Positions 1 through 9,175 are shown, numbered from the stretch's first letter. The stretch is DNA of 37,361 nt from Deltaproteobacteria bacterium (GCA_019237115.1 JAFAHS010000466.1:1-37361), one strand, 5' to 3'. Notes: generated by a model from the letters alone, not told the origin. Translations and numbers: made by a program.

Positions 1-2941
1 AGGCGCGCCGCTTCTCGAGGATGCGGCGCGCATCGATGAGATCAGGGGTGTTCTTCCCCTCGGTGAACCAATTGTAAACGTCCGCCAGCATACGCTGGGC
101 CTCTGGACGCTTGCCCAGCTTGCTCCAGAGGCGATAAAGGCTGACTGTTGCGCGGAGTTCTAGTGATTTTGCGTCGATTTCACGCGCTTTCTCGATAGCT
201 ATCACTAAGTATCGTTCGGCTTTTTGCAGCTCTGCGACACGCTGGTGGTTCCTGCGCCCAAGGCTGTGGAGAAGAAGCTCCCCCTTCAGGCGATAAAGTT
301 CCGGCTCGAAAGATCCTTCATGATGTTCGCGCACAAACTCGAGAGCATCGTCTACGGCGCGCAGCCCCTCGGTTGTTTTTCCGAGTTGAAGACAAACGTC
401 GGCGAGGATCGTCGCTGCGCCGCTGCGGGTGAAAGGGGCGAAGGGAAGGGCGGCTCGGATCTCACGAATTGCTGCTGCTCCTCGGCCCTGCATCGCCATC
501 GCCCACCCTTTGTCGAGCGATGCTTGCATTCGCAAAAATTGGAATCCGTGCTGCTCGCAGATAACGATCGCGGCCTCCGCTTCTTCGACTACTGCCGCGG
601 TATTTCGCAGCCACCGCATGATCGTCGCACGAAAACGTCGCGCGTATGCGGTAGTAAAGGGGCCGCCCAGCTTGACCGCACGATCTACTGCTTGTCTTGC
701 GAGTCTGGTTGCCTGATCGGGGTAACCAAGCATCCAGTGAATGAGTCCAAGTACTGAGGTGCACGTCGCGCGAATGTCTTCAATGAATGCGGTGGGCCAA
801 TGACTTCTCTCCGATCCCCTGGAAGCGGCAACCGCTCTTGTTAGTGTATCTCTCGCCTCTGCCAGACGGCCGAGGCCCATAACGGCGTACCCGCGCAGAC
901 GTAGCGCCTCCGCAGCCGCGTATGGATCCGGGTCATTTTGCGCCACCCGGTCCATCTTGTCGCAGAGCTCAAGCGCTGCGTGGTAATCAGGTTTCCCGAC
1001 CAGAATCATATAGAGTCCACGCACAGCCGCGAAAGTCTGGTCTCCATCGCCAAGCCTTGCGTTGAGCTCGCTCGCGCGGGAGACCGCCGCCGCGCCGTCG
1101 TCGGTCTCGTAACCCTGGCTGTAGATGAGGATGGGAGCCAAGCCTACCTGCAGGCGCAACTCGGCAGCGTCACGCTCCTTAGATTCGGGAACGCCCTTCA
1201 ACAATTCGATTCCGCGCCCAAACTGCGCGCGTGCCTCCGAGTCTGCGAATCGACGCGCTGCTCGGTCTCCGGCAAGTGCGCAATATCGAGCCGCCTCCAG
1301 TGGCATGCAGGCATGCTCGAAGTAGAAGGCCAGTTCCGTCCCGGCCTCGTCGGCTCGATCTCCTAGGTCGTTTGCCAGCTTCACGGCGATTCCCTTGTAC
1401 CAATGGCGGCGGCGGCCCGGAGAACTACGGTCGAAGGCCGCAGTGCGATACAAATCGTGCAGAAATTCATACCGCGAACGTTGGTCCGCTCTTTCCCCGA
1501 AGCCGTCCAGGGCCGGACGAAGGACCTGATGCCGGCGGACCAAGGCATCAAATTGTTCTTCTACTTCAACGGGATCGATTTCGAGCGCCACCGCCACCAG
1601 GTCCGCCGCGAACTGGCTGCCAAGGACGGCGGCTACTTCGAGAAGCCGCTGCTCGCCGGTGGACAGGCGTGAGAGCTGTCCTTCGATCAATTGCCGCAGG
1701 CTACGGGATTTTCCGAGGTTCAGTTTTTCAACCTCGATCGTGAGATGCCATCGGCCTTCCCGGCTCTCGATCGACTTGTCGCGCACCAGCTCGTCAACGA
1801 CTGCAGTGAGGAAGAGCGGGTTTCCGGCGGTATTGCGATGAATCCGTCGCTTCAAACTTGTGGGAAACTCGTGATCCGGGAATCGACGAGCCAAGTAAGT
1901 CTCCACCCCGGTCTCGGTCAGGTAGTCGGGCCACAACTCGGTACATTGCTGGTGAGCCTGCAGATCGTGAAGGACCGCTCGCAACGGGTGCTCGGATACG
2001 ATCACATCCGCGGGCCTGTAGGTTCCGACTACCATCAGCCGCGCCCGATGCTCTCTGCGTGCGAGGATCGAGAGCAAGTCGAGAGTAGCAAGATCGGTCC
2101 ATTGCAGGTCTTCGAGTCCGAGTATTAAAAGTTGCTCGCCGGCGAGCGCTTCCAATGCTTCGCAGAATTCTCCCAACATTCGCGACTGCGTCGTGCCCTG
2201 CGCCCTCTTTTGGAGCGTCTGATATTGATCTTCAGAGAGTAGACCTGGCATCTGCACCAACCACGAGGGCGCGTACTGTCCCAGGACTGCGACAGCGGCA
2301 CTGGCGTGTTCGCCGCTGCAGAGCCGGCCAAGCGCATCGAAGATCGGCAAGTACGCTTCGCGGGTTCCGTATTGCTCAACACATTGTCCGCATGCGATTC
2401 GAGCGGCGCCGGCTTGCGCAGCCTGTTCGAGAAACGCGTTCAGCAACGCGGTCTTGCCGATACCGGCTTCCCCGGCGATGAGAACCACCTGCCGCTTTCC
2501 CCCAAGAGCAAGACTCAGAAGCTGATGGAGGCTGCCTAATTCCTGATTGCGACCAATCAACCCCGGTGCGTGTGGCGATTTAGTCAAGGTCGACGCAGCG
2601 AGGTTTTCAACCCCGCCTGTATCGATCGTGACCTTCGACAAAAAGCGGAAACCGCGGCGCGGCAGGGTTTCTATGAAGCGTGGATTCTCTGCGTGGTCGC
2701 CCAGGGCTTGCCGAAGATCCCGGATATATCCCCGCAACAGGCCTTCGCCAACCGCGGTCGGACCCCATACCGCTTTCAGTAATTCTTCTTGGGTGATGAG
2801 GCGGGCGGGATTTTCGGCCAGGTATTGCAGCACCGCGAACGTTTTGGGACGTAGTGCGACGAGGCCGGAGTCACGGCGCAGTTCCTGGTTGCGGCGATCG
2901 AGCCGAAAGCCCTCAAACAGGAGAGCTTGCCTGGAGTTCAT
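1..2941 (-). CDS. Winged-helix / AAA ATPase / TPR transcriptional regulator (C-terminus cut by window edge)
   Basis: The minus strand is open from an ATG at 2941 to the left edge, 980 codons with no stop. Residues about 5-103 read as an OmpR-type winged helix (LRPKTFAVLQYLAENP, then RGYIRDLRQALGD and a terminal PRRGFRF hairpin). A P-loop ATPase follows: Walker A GEAGIGKTAL near 157-166 and a Walker B-like LLILGLEDLQWTD near 271-283. The rest, about 450-980, is helical repeat sequence of the TPR kind. The last visible residues (WFTEGKNTPDLIDARRILEK) resemble the usual C-terminal end of this family, so little is probably missing. Such proteins are large cytoplasmic STAND-like regulators that bind DNA through the N-terminus; the signal is unknown. 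It is transcribed divergently from the gene at 3262, and the shared gap carries a tandem repeat that may be its operator. No good Shine-Dalgarno lies just before the ATG. Confidence 0.9.
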   Translation of the reverse strand, partial: MNSRQALLFEGFRLDRRNQELRRDSGLVALRPKTFAVLQYLAENPARLITQEELLKAVWGPTAVGEGLLRGYIRDLRQALGDHAENPRFIETLPRRGFRFLSKVTIDTGGVENLAASTLTKSPHAPGLIGRNQELGSLHQLLSLALGGKRQVVLIAGEAGIGKTALLNAFLEQAAQAGAARIACGQCVEQYGTREAYLPIFDALGRLCSGEHASAAVAVLGQYAPSWLVQMPGLLSEDQYQTLQKRAQGTTQSRMLGEFCEALEALAGEQLLILGLEDLQWTDLATLDLLSILARREHRARLMVVGTYRPADVIVSEHPLRAVLHDLQAHQQCTELWPDYLTETGVETYLARRFPDHEFPTSLKRRIHRNTAGNPLFLTAVVDELVRDKSIESREGRWHLTIEVEKLNLGKSRSLRQLIEGQLSRLSTGEQRLLEVAAVLGSQFAADLVAVALEIDPVEVEEQFDALVRRHQVLRPALDGFGERADQRSRYEFLHDLYRTAAFDRSSPGRRRHWYKGIAVKLANDLGDRADEAGTELAFYFEHACMPLEAARYCALAGDRAARRFADSEARAQFGRGIELLKGVPESKERDAAELRLQVGLAPILIYSQGYETDDGAAAVSRASELNARLGDGDQTFAAVRGLYMILVGKPDYHAALELCDKMDRVAQNDPDPYAAAEALRLRGYAVMGLGRLAEARDTLTRAVAASRGSERSHWPTAFIEDIRATCTSVLGLIHWMLGYPDQATRLARQAVDRAVKLGGPFTTAYARRFRATIMRWLRNTAAVVEEAEAAIVICEQHGFQFLRMQASLDKGWAMAMQGRGAAAIREIRAALPFAPFTRSGAATILADVCLQLGKTTEGLRAVDDALEFVREHHEGSFEPELYRLKGELLLHSLGRRNHQRVAELQKAERYLVIAIEKAREIDAKSLELRATVSLYRLWSKLGKRPEAQRMLADVYNWFTEGKNTPDLIDARRILEKRRA

Positions 2942-3261
2942 CGGGCGGGAGCCCTTCGGTCCTCCACAAAAATTCCACGGAGCCTTCGGTCCTCCACGAA
3001 AATTCCACGGAAATTAAACGCCAATCGCACGCGGGCATTGTCGCTCTACGGGGCCTGTGACGCTACCGTTGCGAACTATGGCAGGGAAGAAAAAAAGCGG
3101 ACGGGCAACAAGGACGAACAATCCCGCCGACGGCGCGACCGCGCAAGGGTTGTTCTCAACCCATCGGGCGTTCGTCGTTCAATTTCGGTCGGGGGATGCC
3201 GGATCGGGTGGGCGTGTGGAACACATGCATTCCGGAGACGCTGTTCTCTTCGAGGATCAAC
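2942..3261. promoter_or_regulatory. Divergent intergenic region
   Basis: This 320-bp gap separates the divergent starts at 2941 (minus) and 3262 (plus). It holds the tandem repeat at 2950-3010. Short open frames on the plus strand here lack ribosome-binding sites or recognisable products, so I call no gene. Promoters for both flanking genes should lie here, but I see no convincing -35/-10 pair. Confidence 0.45.
2950..3010. repeat. Imperfect tandem 30-bp direct repeat upstream of the winged-helix regulator
   Basis: Two adjacent copies, 2950-2980 and 2981-3010, differ by one inserted C and one A/G change. Each contains two TCCAC pentamers, at 2963, 2974, 2993 and 3004, so the spacing within a copy is 11 bp, one helical turn. 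OmpR-type winged helices bind direct half-sites about one turn apart. Autoregulation of the gene starting at 2941 is an inference. Confidence 0.7.
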
Positions 3262-4392
3262 ATGAATTATTCAAATTCTTCAGCCGCGTCCTTAGAAACA
3301 CAGACCGGGAGAGAAACGAGAATGACTAGCTCAAAGCTCGTAGTCCGCCGCAAGCAGGAAACCGGGGGGACCGTGATACGCAGCGTGCCGGCGCGCCAGG
3401 GTTCGACTGCCCTAACGCCGCTACCAGCCCCGGCGTCTCCGGCGATTTTCCGCCAGGACGGAGAATTCTGGACCGTCTCGTATGACGGAAAAACCGTGCG
3501 CCTCAAAGACGTGAAGGGCTTTGCCTATATCGGGCGTTTGCTGAGCCAGCCCGATGTCGAGATTCACGCCATTGAGCTCGCACGTGTAGGAGTCGCCGGG
3601 GAAGAGTCCAGCGATCTAGCGTCGCACACAGTTGAACTCGAAAACGACGGCCTCCACGTCGGACATCCTGGCGATGCGGGAGAGATGCTCGACAGTCAAG
3701 CCAAAGCTGCGTACCGGCGCCGCCTCTGTGAACTTCGCGAGGAGCTGGCCGAAGCGAGTGCTGCCGGACAGGTACAGCACGCCGAAGCAATTGAGGACGA
3801 GATTGATGCCCTGGTTGGGGAACTTTCGAGGGCCACGGGGTTGGGAGGCCGCGACCGAATGGCGGCGTCCAGCTCGGAGCGCGCGCGCCAAAGTGTCACA
3901 CGCGCAATCAGAAAAGCCTTGAGCAGGATCGCCGACTACCATCCTGCGCTCGGCGAGATACTCGAACGGCAGATCAAGACGGGGACGTATTGCAGCTACC
4001 AGCCCGACCCGAACTGCGAAATCCGATGGTCGCTGACTCCGGCCTCCGGCGATGAAGCCTCTTGCGGAGCGAGTGGTGGGCCAGTAGCGCGTGCGGTGCC
4101 GGCTCAGGCGAAGGGCGAGTTTGATCACTGCCTTTTCCTCGCGGACGTTCTGGGCTTGATTCTGGAGGCCTCGCGGAAGGCTCAGATCGCCCAAACCGGA
4201 GATGCCCTCGTCACGGAGAATCAGATCGGGCGCGCATTCCACGGCTCTGCTGGTCCGTGGTCACTGCCGTCGAGCTCATCAAAAGCGAACGCGGCGGTCG
4301 GAAACATAATTGTGTTGGCTATCAATTCAGCTTCTCTGCTCGAGCGCATGGCCGTTTCGATCTGGGAATCCAAAGTGGGACTAAGGGTCTGA
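3262..4392 (+). CDS. Stand-alone regulator-associated domain protein, paralog 1
   Basis: This 376-aa protein is a paralog of the one at 7576-8700. The ATG at 3262 is chosen because its N-terminus (MNYSNSS) matches the paralog (MNSSNF) and a GAGG lies 6 nt upstream; an earlier in-frame start at 3196 lacks this support. The core has a winged-helix-like opening (FRQDGEFWTVSYDGKTVRLK, then GFAYIGRLL). A helical hairpin follows (GDAGEMLDSQAKAAYRRRL) and then an Arg-rich stretch (SSERARQSVTRAIRKAL) ending in TGTYCSYQPDPNC. This block is familiar as a C-terminal extension of AAA/TPR regulators and cyclases but stands alone here. The last ~100 residues vary except for GNIIVLAI. Function is unknown; a DNA- or partner-binding role beside the AAA/TPR regulator is inferred. 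Confidence 0.8.
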   Translation: MNYSNSSAASLETQTGRETRMTSSKLVVRRKQETGGTVIRSVPARQGSTALTPLPAPASPAIFRQDGEFWTVSYDGKTVRLKDVKGFAYIGRLLSQPDVEIHAIELARVGVAGEESSDLASHTVELENDGLHVGHPGDAGEMLDSQAKAAYRRRLCELREELAEASAAGQVQHAEAIEDEIDALVGELSRATGLGGRDRMAASSSERARQSVTRAIRKALSRIADYHPALGEILERQIKTGTYCSYQPDPNCEIRWSLTPASGDEASCGASGGPVARAVPAQAKGEFDHCLFLADVLGLILEASRKAQIAQTGDALVTENQIGRAFHGSAGPWSLPSSSSKANAAVGNIIVLAINSASLLERMAVSIWESKVGLRV

Positions 4393-4540
4393 TTTGATTG
4401 AGATCGCAAGCCACACGCCACTATTGGGAGGAACCAACCACTTGCACTACTCGTCACTGCAATTCGTGTCTGTGCTCGCGACTTTCCTGGTTACTTGGAA
4501 TTCTTTCGGCCCCCCGCGAAACGAACTAGACTGAAGCATC

Positions 4541-7102
4541 GTGCAGCGGGCTAAAGAACCTGCGGAGGTCCTCGATAATATTCCGGGCCTCGTAGTGGTC
4601 CTGACGGCGGATGGCACGCTCGAGTTCATCAACCGTCGAGTACAGGAATACTTTGGCCTTTCGCTGGAACAACTGAAGGGATGGATTACCAGTGATGCGA
4701 TCCATCCCGACGATTTGTCGCCCACGATCTCGACCTTGAGGAATGCGATCAAGACCGGCCAGCCTTACCAACTGGATCACCGATTGCTGGGCCGCGACGG
4801 CGCTTATCGCTGGTTTCACGATGACGGCATACCGATCTGTGATGCCGACGGTCGCATCGTCAATTGGTATGTTCTGTTCACCGACATTCACGATCGCAAA
4901 ACAGCGGACGAGAAGCTTCGCCTGGGGGCACGAGAGCTGGAATCGATTCTCGATAACATTCCCGGCTTCGTGGGCGTCCTCTCGGCGGACGGCAAACTTG
5001 TTTTCATCAATCGGCAAGGGCGAGAGCAGTTCGGCAGAACTCTGGAACAATTACAGGATTGGGCGGTAGTCGATTCGACCCATCCCGATGATGTTTCGCG
5101 CGTTGTTTCAACATTGGGCACTGGAATTCAGGCGGGAAGGCGATTCGAGTCGGATCACCGATTGCGAGGTATTGAAGGTGACAGCTACCGCTGGTTTCAT
5201 CATGAGTACGTACCCATCAACGATGCTAACGGTCGGATCGCCAATTGGTACATCCTGGCGACGGATATTCATCAGCGCAAAATAGCGGAGGAGATGCTTC
5301 GCCAAGGGGCCAGAGAGTTGGCGTCGATCATCGATACTATTCCCGGACTAGTAATGACCGCGACGCCAGAAGGTGAAGTGGAGTTCGTTAACAAAGGAAC
5401 ACTGGAATATTTTGGCAAGACACTCGAGGAAATAAAGCGATGGTTCGTTAACGATTCGATCCATCCAGATGATCTGATCTACGCGGTTCCCGAGTGGAGG
5501 CGCTGCGTCGAATCGGGAGAGCACTTCGATCTTGACCACAGGTGCCGCCGTGCGGACGGTGAGTACCGTTGGTTCCACTCGTCGGCTTTACCGATGCGTG
5601 ATGCCGACGGTCACCTTACTCGGTGGTACGTATTGCTTACCGACATTAACGAACGCAAGGCCGCGGAGCAGGAGTTGCGGCGCAGTGAGGAATCCCTGCT
5701 TGAGGCCCAAAAACTGAGTCACACTGGCAGCTGGAAGTATGTTTTGTCGGGCGCTATCACCATTACGCCCGAGATGGGGCGAATATTCGGCATCGATTCC
5801 GGCGACCATACTTCGGGTACCGAATTTTTCTTCAAAGTCTTCCACCCCGAAGACCGCCAACGAGTTGAGGACCTTTTCCGACAGAGCGTGACAGAAAAAA
5901 CCGACTTTCAAGCCGATTACCGCATCATTCGGCCAGATCGGGAAATCCGGCATCTTCATACCGTGGGCCATCCGATTGTGAACGAGAGGAGCGATTTGGT
6001 CGAATTCGTCGGTACCACGGTGGACGTTACCGAAACCCGGGAAGCTAGAGCCAAGTTGGAAAGAGCGCTGGAAGAAATCCAACGGCTGAAAGATCGGCTT
6101 CAGGATGAGAATATTGCGCTGCGGGAAGAGATCATTCGCTCTTCAATGTTCGAGGAAATCGTCGGCTCCTCTCAGCCGCTCCGAAAAGTTCTGGAGCAGG
6201 TCGCCAGAGTCGCCCCTACCGATTCGACGGTATTGATCTTGGGCGAAACCGGGACCGGGAAGGAACTCATCGCGCGCGCAATTCACAAGCGGTCGAATAG
6301 GTCCTCGCGGGCTTTTATTAGCGTGAACTGCGGGGCGATTCCGCAATCGCTCATCGCCTCCGAACTGTTCGGTTACGAGAAAGGTGCGTTCACCGGCGCC
6401 ATGCAGCGGCGGATCGGCCGCTTCGAAGCTGCCAATGGAGGAACGATTTTTCTCGACGAAGTCGGTGAGCTTCCGATGGAGACCCAGGTAGCCCTGCTGA
6501 GAGTGCTGCAAGAGCGGGAGTTCGAGCGAATTGGAGGCAGCGAGCGCCTTCAGGTAGACGTCCGAGTTCTGGCCGCGACAAATCGCGATCTGAGAGGCGC
6601 CGTAAGCTCCGGGGCTTTTCGAGCGGACCTCTTCTACCGGTTAAATGTTTTCCCGATCAAGATGCCTCCGCTACGCGAGCGAGCAGACGATATTGCGATG
6701 CTCGTTCAATACTTAGTTGATCGCTACGGCAAAAGGATCGGCAAGAAATTTGCCGATATCTCGATGAAGACGCTGCAGGTGTTTCAGAACTACGATTGGC
6801 CGGGAAATATCCGGGAGCTTCAGAACGTCGTGGAGCGCGCGGTTATCGTCTGTGACGGACCCTCGTTTTCGATTGACGAGACGTGGCTGAAAACGGAGCT
6901 AAGCCCCGCCGCGACGGCAGTATCGCCGCTCTCTGCAACCGCAAGCGATGGTGAAAAGGAACTGATCGAGAGAGCACTGGCACAATGCCGAGGCCGAGTG
7001 TCGGGCACATTCGGCGCAGCCGCAAAGCTCGGGATTCCTCGCCAGACGCTGGAATCGAAAATTCTCCGCCTCGGAATCAACAAGCATCAATTCAGGAACT
7101 GA
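4541..7102 (+). CDS. Sigma-54 dependent transcriptional activator with four PAS domains
   Basis: This 853-aa protein starts at a GTG; a stop lies two codons upstream in frame, so no earlier start exists. Three closely related PAS domains begin near residues 9, 135 and 262 (each with an IPG motif and a 126-127 residue period); a fourth, more divergent PAS spans about 395-500. A short coiled coil (about 505-535) leads into the AAA+ domain. This has Walker A GETGTGKE near 568, the sigma-54 contact loop GAFTGA at 615-620, and Walker B GTIFLDEVGEL near 634. A Fis-type helix-turn-helix ends the protein (AAKLGIPRQTLESKILRLGI). Family knowledge: it remodels sigma-54 RNA polymerase closed complexes at enhancer-dependent promoters. 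It has no receiver domain, so sensing probably goes through the PAS array in the cytoplasm. It sits between the two paralogs at 3262 and 7576. I found no clear -24/-12 promoter nearby. Confidence 0.93.
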   Translation: MQRAKEPAEVLDNIPGLVVVLTADGTLEFINRRVQEYFGLSLEQLKGWITSDAIHPDDLSPTISTLRNAIKTGQPYQLDHRLLGRDGAYRWFHDDGIPICDADGRIVNWYVLFTDIHDRKTADEKLRLGARELESILDNIPGFVGVLSADGKLVFINRQGREQFGRTLEQLQDWAVVDSTHPDDVSRVVSTLGTGIQAGRRFESDHRLRGIEGDSYRWFHHEYVPINDANGRIANWYILATDIHQRKIAEEMLRQGARELASIIDTIPGLVMTATPEGEVEFVNKGTLEYFGKTLEEIKRWFVNDSIHPDDLIYAVPEWRRCVESGEHFDLDHRCRRADGEYRWFHSSALPMRDADGHLTRWYVLLTDINERKAAEQELRRSEESLLEAQKLSHTGSWKYVLSGAITITPEMGRIFGIDSGDHTSGTEFFFKVFHPEDRQRVEDLFRQSVTEKTDFQADYRIIRPDREIRHLHTVGHPIVNERSDLVEFVGTTVDVTETREARAKLERALEEIQRLKDRLQDENIALREEIIRSSMFEEIVGSSQPLRKVLEQVARVAPTDSTVLILGETGTGKELIARAIHKRSNRSSRAFISVNCGAIPQSLIASELFGYEKGAFTGAMQRRIGRFEAANGGTIFLDEVGELPMETQVALLRVLQEREFERIGGSERLQVDVRVLAATNRDLRGAVSSGAFRADLFYRLNVFPIKMPPLRERADDIAMLVQYLVDRYGKRIGKKFADISMKTLQVFQNYDWPGNIRELQNVVERAVIVCDGPSFSIDETWLKTELSPAATAVSPLSATASDGEKELIERALAQCRGRVSGTFGAAAKLGIPRQTLESKILRLGINKHQFRN

Positions 7103-7169
7103 CCGGCGACAATTCTGCGGACTGTTGAAGGTCCCGCCTTCGGCGAACTGTTCACCGACAGCCTTTGCC

Positions 7170-7547
7170 ATGGTTCGGCAATTGCTCGGCAAATGCCGAA
7201 ATGCCGCGATCTCGTCTGACGCTGCCCTCAAGTCGATCCAGCTATTTTTCGATGGCCCGCTCATTGCTTTTCATTCCGTCGAGTTGCTGAAGATTGAAAG
7301 AATTTCGCGACCGGGCTGCACGGCCATCAAACTAACCGGTCGGCTGGATGGCGAGTTTCTTCCGGAGCTGGCGCCCCAAATTCCGGCGGACGGGCGGGGA
7401 ATCGTTCTGGAGATGGACGAACTGAGGCTGGTGGATGGCGATGCGGTCAGGTTCCTCATCGATTGTGAATCACGGGGCATCCAGCTTCGCGGCTGTTCGG
7501 CATATATACGCGAATGGATCACCCGAGAACGCGAAAGTGACAAATGA
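7170..7547 (+). CDS. Small STAS-like protein
   Basis: The frame is open from a TTG at 7125. The first ATG is at 7170 (125 aa), and a TTG at 7284 would give just the domain. None has a convincing ribosome-binding site, so the start is uncertain. The recognisable part begins at KIERISRPGCTAIKLTGRLD and continues with IVLEMDELRLVDGDAVRFL, CESRGIQLRGC and YIREWI. This is the beta-alpha-beta pattern of STAS / anti-sigma-antagonist-like single-domain proteins. The usual phosphorylatable Ser/Thr is not evident at the expected loop (DELRLVDGDAV), so a partner-switching role is not assured. It lies 67 nt (from the 7170 start) after the sigma-54 activator and 28 nt before the paralog at 7576, on the same strand, which suggests one operon. 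Confidence 0.7.
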   Translation: MVRQLLGKCRNAAISSDAALKSIQLFFDGPLIAFHSVELLKIERISRPGCTAIKLTGRLDGEFLPELAPQIPADGRGIVLEMDELRLVDGDAVRFLIDCESRGIQLRGCSAYIREWITRERESDK

Positions 7548-7575
7548 CCAATCCGGGGGGGCGTCGAGGCTTAAA

Positions 7576-8700
7576 ATGAATTCTTCGAATTTTGCCGCAG
7601 TTTCCTCGAATTCAGCGACCGAGGTCGAAGTCAGAAGGACGGGTCCAAGGCAGCTGGTCCGCCACGCTCGGGAAACTGTGCACCCGGTGATGCGGAGGAG
7701 ACCGGCGTCTCAGGCCACAACCGCCCTACCTCCCGCGCCAGACTCCGGGTATTCCGCGATTTTTCGCTGCGACGGAGAATTCTGGACCCTTTCCTACGAT
7801 CAGAAAACGGTGTGCCTGAGAGACATCAAAGGATTCACTTATATCGCCAGGCTGCTAAGCCAACCGGACACTGAGTTTCACGCAATCGAGCTCGCTCGAG
7901 AGGCAGAGGTCACCGGCGTACCAGGAGACGCGGCGATGCAGACCGCGGAGTTCGAAAATATCGGCGTTCACTTCGGAGATCTCGGGGACGCTGGAGAGAT
8001 GCTCGACAATCAGGCCAAGGCAGCCTATCGGCGCAGGCTCTCCGAGCTTCGCGATGAGCAGGCGGAGGCGAAAGCACTCGGACAGATCGATCGCGCTGAA
8101 GCGGCGGAAAACGAGATCGAGGCGTTGATCGCGGAGCTGTCCAGGGCCACCGGCTTGGGAGGGCGTAACCGGACAGCGGCCTCAAGTTCCGAGCGCGCCC
8201 GCCAGAGTGTAACCCGCGCTATCAAAAACGCGCTCGGCAGGATTGCGGACCACCACTCAGCACTCGCGCAGATGCTGACTCGTCAGATCAAAACTGGAAC
8301 CTATTGCAGCTACCAACCCGATCCGAATTGCATAGTCCATTGGGCGCTGGCTGCAACAGATGCTGATGAAGCGTCGCCTCCACCAGATCAGCAGGCTGCC
8401 GAGGTCGCGCTGGGTCCAGTGGCCGAAGAACGTGATCGTAGGCTTCCTTTAGCGGAGGTGGTCAGCCTGATTCTGGACGCCTCGCGGAATGCTCCTGAAA
8501 CCATGGAAGTTGAGAGGGGCGCTGCGCACGTCACCCCCATATTGCAGCGCTCTTTCGTCAGATTGGCGCAGCAGCTGCAATCCACAGAATCCAAAGCGCC
8601 GATCGGAAACATAATTGTGTTGGCGATTGATTCAGCTCCACTGCTCGAAAGCCTGAACTCGTCGATCAAACACTTCAGGGGAAAGTCCTCCAACGCATAA
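7576..8700 (+). CDS. Stand-alone regulator-associated domain protein, paralog 2
   Basis: This 374-aa protein is a paralog of 3262-4392. The ATG at 7576 has GAGG 6 nt upstream. Residues about 60-110 (FRCDGEFWTLSYDQKTVCLR, then GFTYIARLLSQPD) and the central block (GDAGEMLDNQAKAAYRRRL, LSRATGLGGRNRTAASSSER, ARQSVTRAIKNAL, TGTYCSYQPDPNC) match paralog 1 almost position for position. The 40-55 N-terminal residues and the segment after NCIVHWAL diverge, except for the shared C-terminal GNIIVLAIDSAPLLE. It follows the STAS gene by 28 nt on the same strand. Retention of both the core and the terminal NIIVLAI motif suggests both copies are functional. The biochemical role is unknown. Confidence 0.8.
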   Translation: MNSSNFAAVSSNSATEVEVRRTGPRQLVRHARETVHPVMRRRPASQATTALPPAPDSGYSAIFRCDGEFWTLSYDQKTVCLRDIKGFTYIARLLSQPDTEFHAIELAREAEVTGVPGDAAMQTAEFENIGVHFGDLGDAGEMLDNQAKAAYRRRLSELRDEQAEAKALGQIDRAEAAENEIEALIAELSRATGLGGRNRTAASSSERARQSVTRAIKNALGRIADHHSALAQMLTRQIKTGTYCSYQPDPNCIVHWALAATDADEASPPPDQQAAEVALGPVAEERDRRLPLAEVVSLILDASRNAPETMEVERGAAHVTPILQRSFVRLAQQLQSTESKAPIGNIIVLAIDSAPLLESLNSSIKHFRGKSSNA

Positions 8701-8908
8701 TCCTTCGTGGACATTCAACACGATCGAAGAGTGGGGCGAACGATCTCCACATAGCTTCTAATCTCGTTCGGGTCTCCGGCTTTGTCTTCCTGAGCCCCTT
8801 CCATGTCTCTCTGAGGCTGGTCCGTCGTGACCGCCGTATTCACAATAAAGTGCGGGCGACTGTCACGCCCAAATGGCGAAACGCATCTCTCCCCGGAGAA
8901 TGATCGCC

Positions 8909-9175
8909 ATGTCTACCGCGACTCTCGTTAGAATGGTTCGAGACCCGCGCAGCGGGCAAGTCCACCTTCCCAACGAAACAGTTAGCGTCCTGGCGGTCTT
9001 GCAAAACATCGATCGCACGCTTCTCAAAGTGAGATGGCAGGCGGGCGGCGATTGCGTGGTCTTTCCCGAAGACCTGGAGAGCCCCGACGTGGCGCCTCTG
9101 ATGAAAGAGGCTACGGAACGCCAACCGCAAGCGAGGTCTCTCGCCGACGTGGCGCGCTTCTGTACGGAGTTGTGA
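8909..9175 (+). CDS. Small conserved hypothetical protein
   Basis: This 88-aa product is not a family I recognise. The ATG at 8909 has GGAG 10 nt upstream; in-frame alternatives at 8873 and 8900 are less well placed. The sequence looks like a small beta-rich domain (LVRMVRDPRSGQVHLPNETV, then LLKVRWQAGGDCVVFPEDLE) with an acidic tail ending in ARFCTEL. Its 3' half recurs at 12461-12618, where many differences fall in third codon positions. That supports real coding in this copy. It lies 208 bp after paralog 2 and may not belong to that operon. Confidence 0.6.
   Translation: MSTATLVRMVRDPRSGQVHLPNETVSVLAVLQNIDRTLLKVRWQAGGDCVVFPEDLESPDVAPLMKEATERQPQARSLADVARFCTEL

Noticed and set aside
224..3017. 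A series of plus-strand open frames of 60-177 codons at the left end
   Set aside because: They lie antisense to the continuous 980-codon minus-strand regulator, whose domains are clearly recognisable.
4393..4540. A -24/-12 sigma-54 promoter before the activator
   Set aside because: A TTGCA occurs near 4442, but the GG element is at the wrong spacing.
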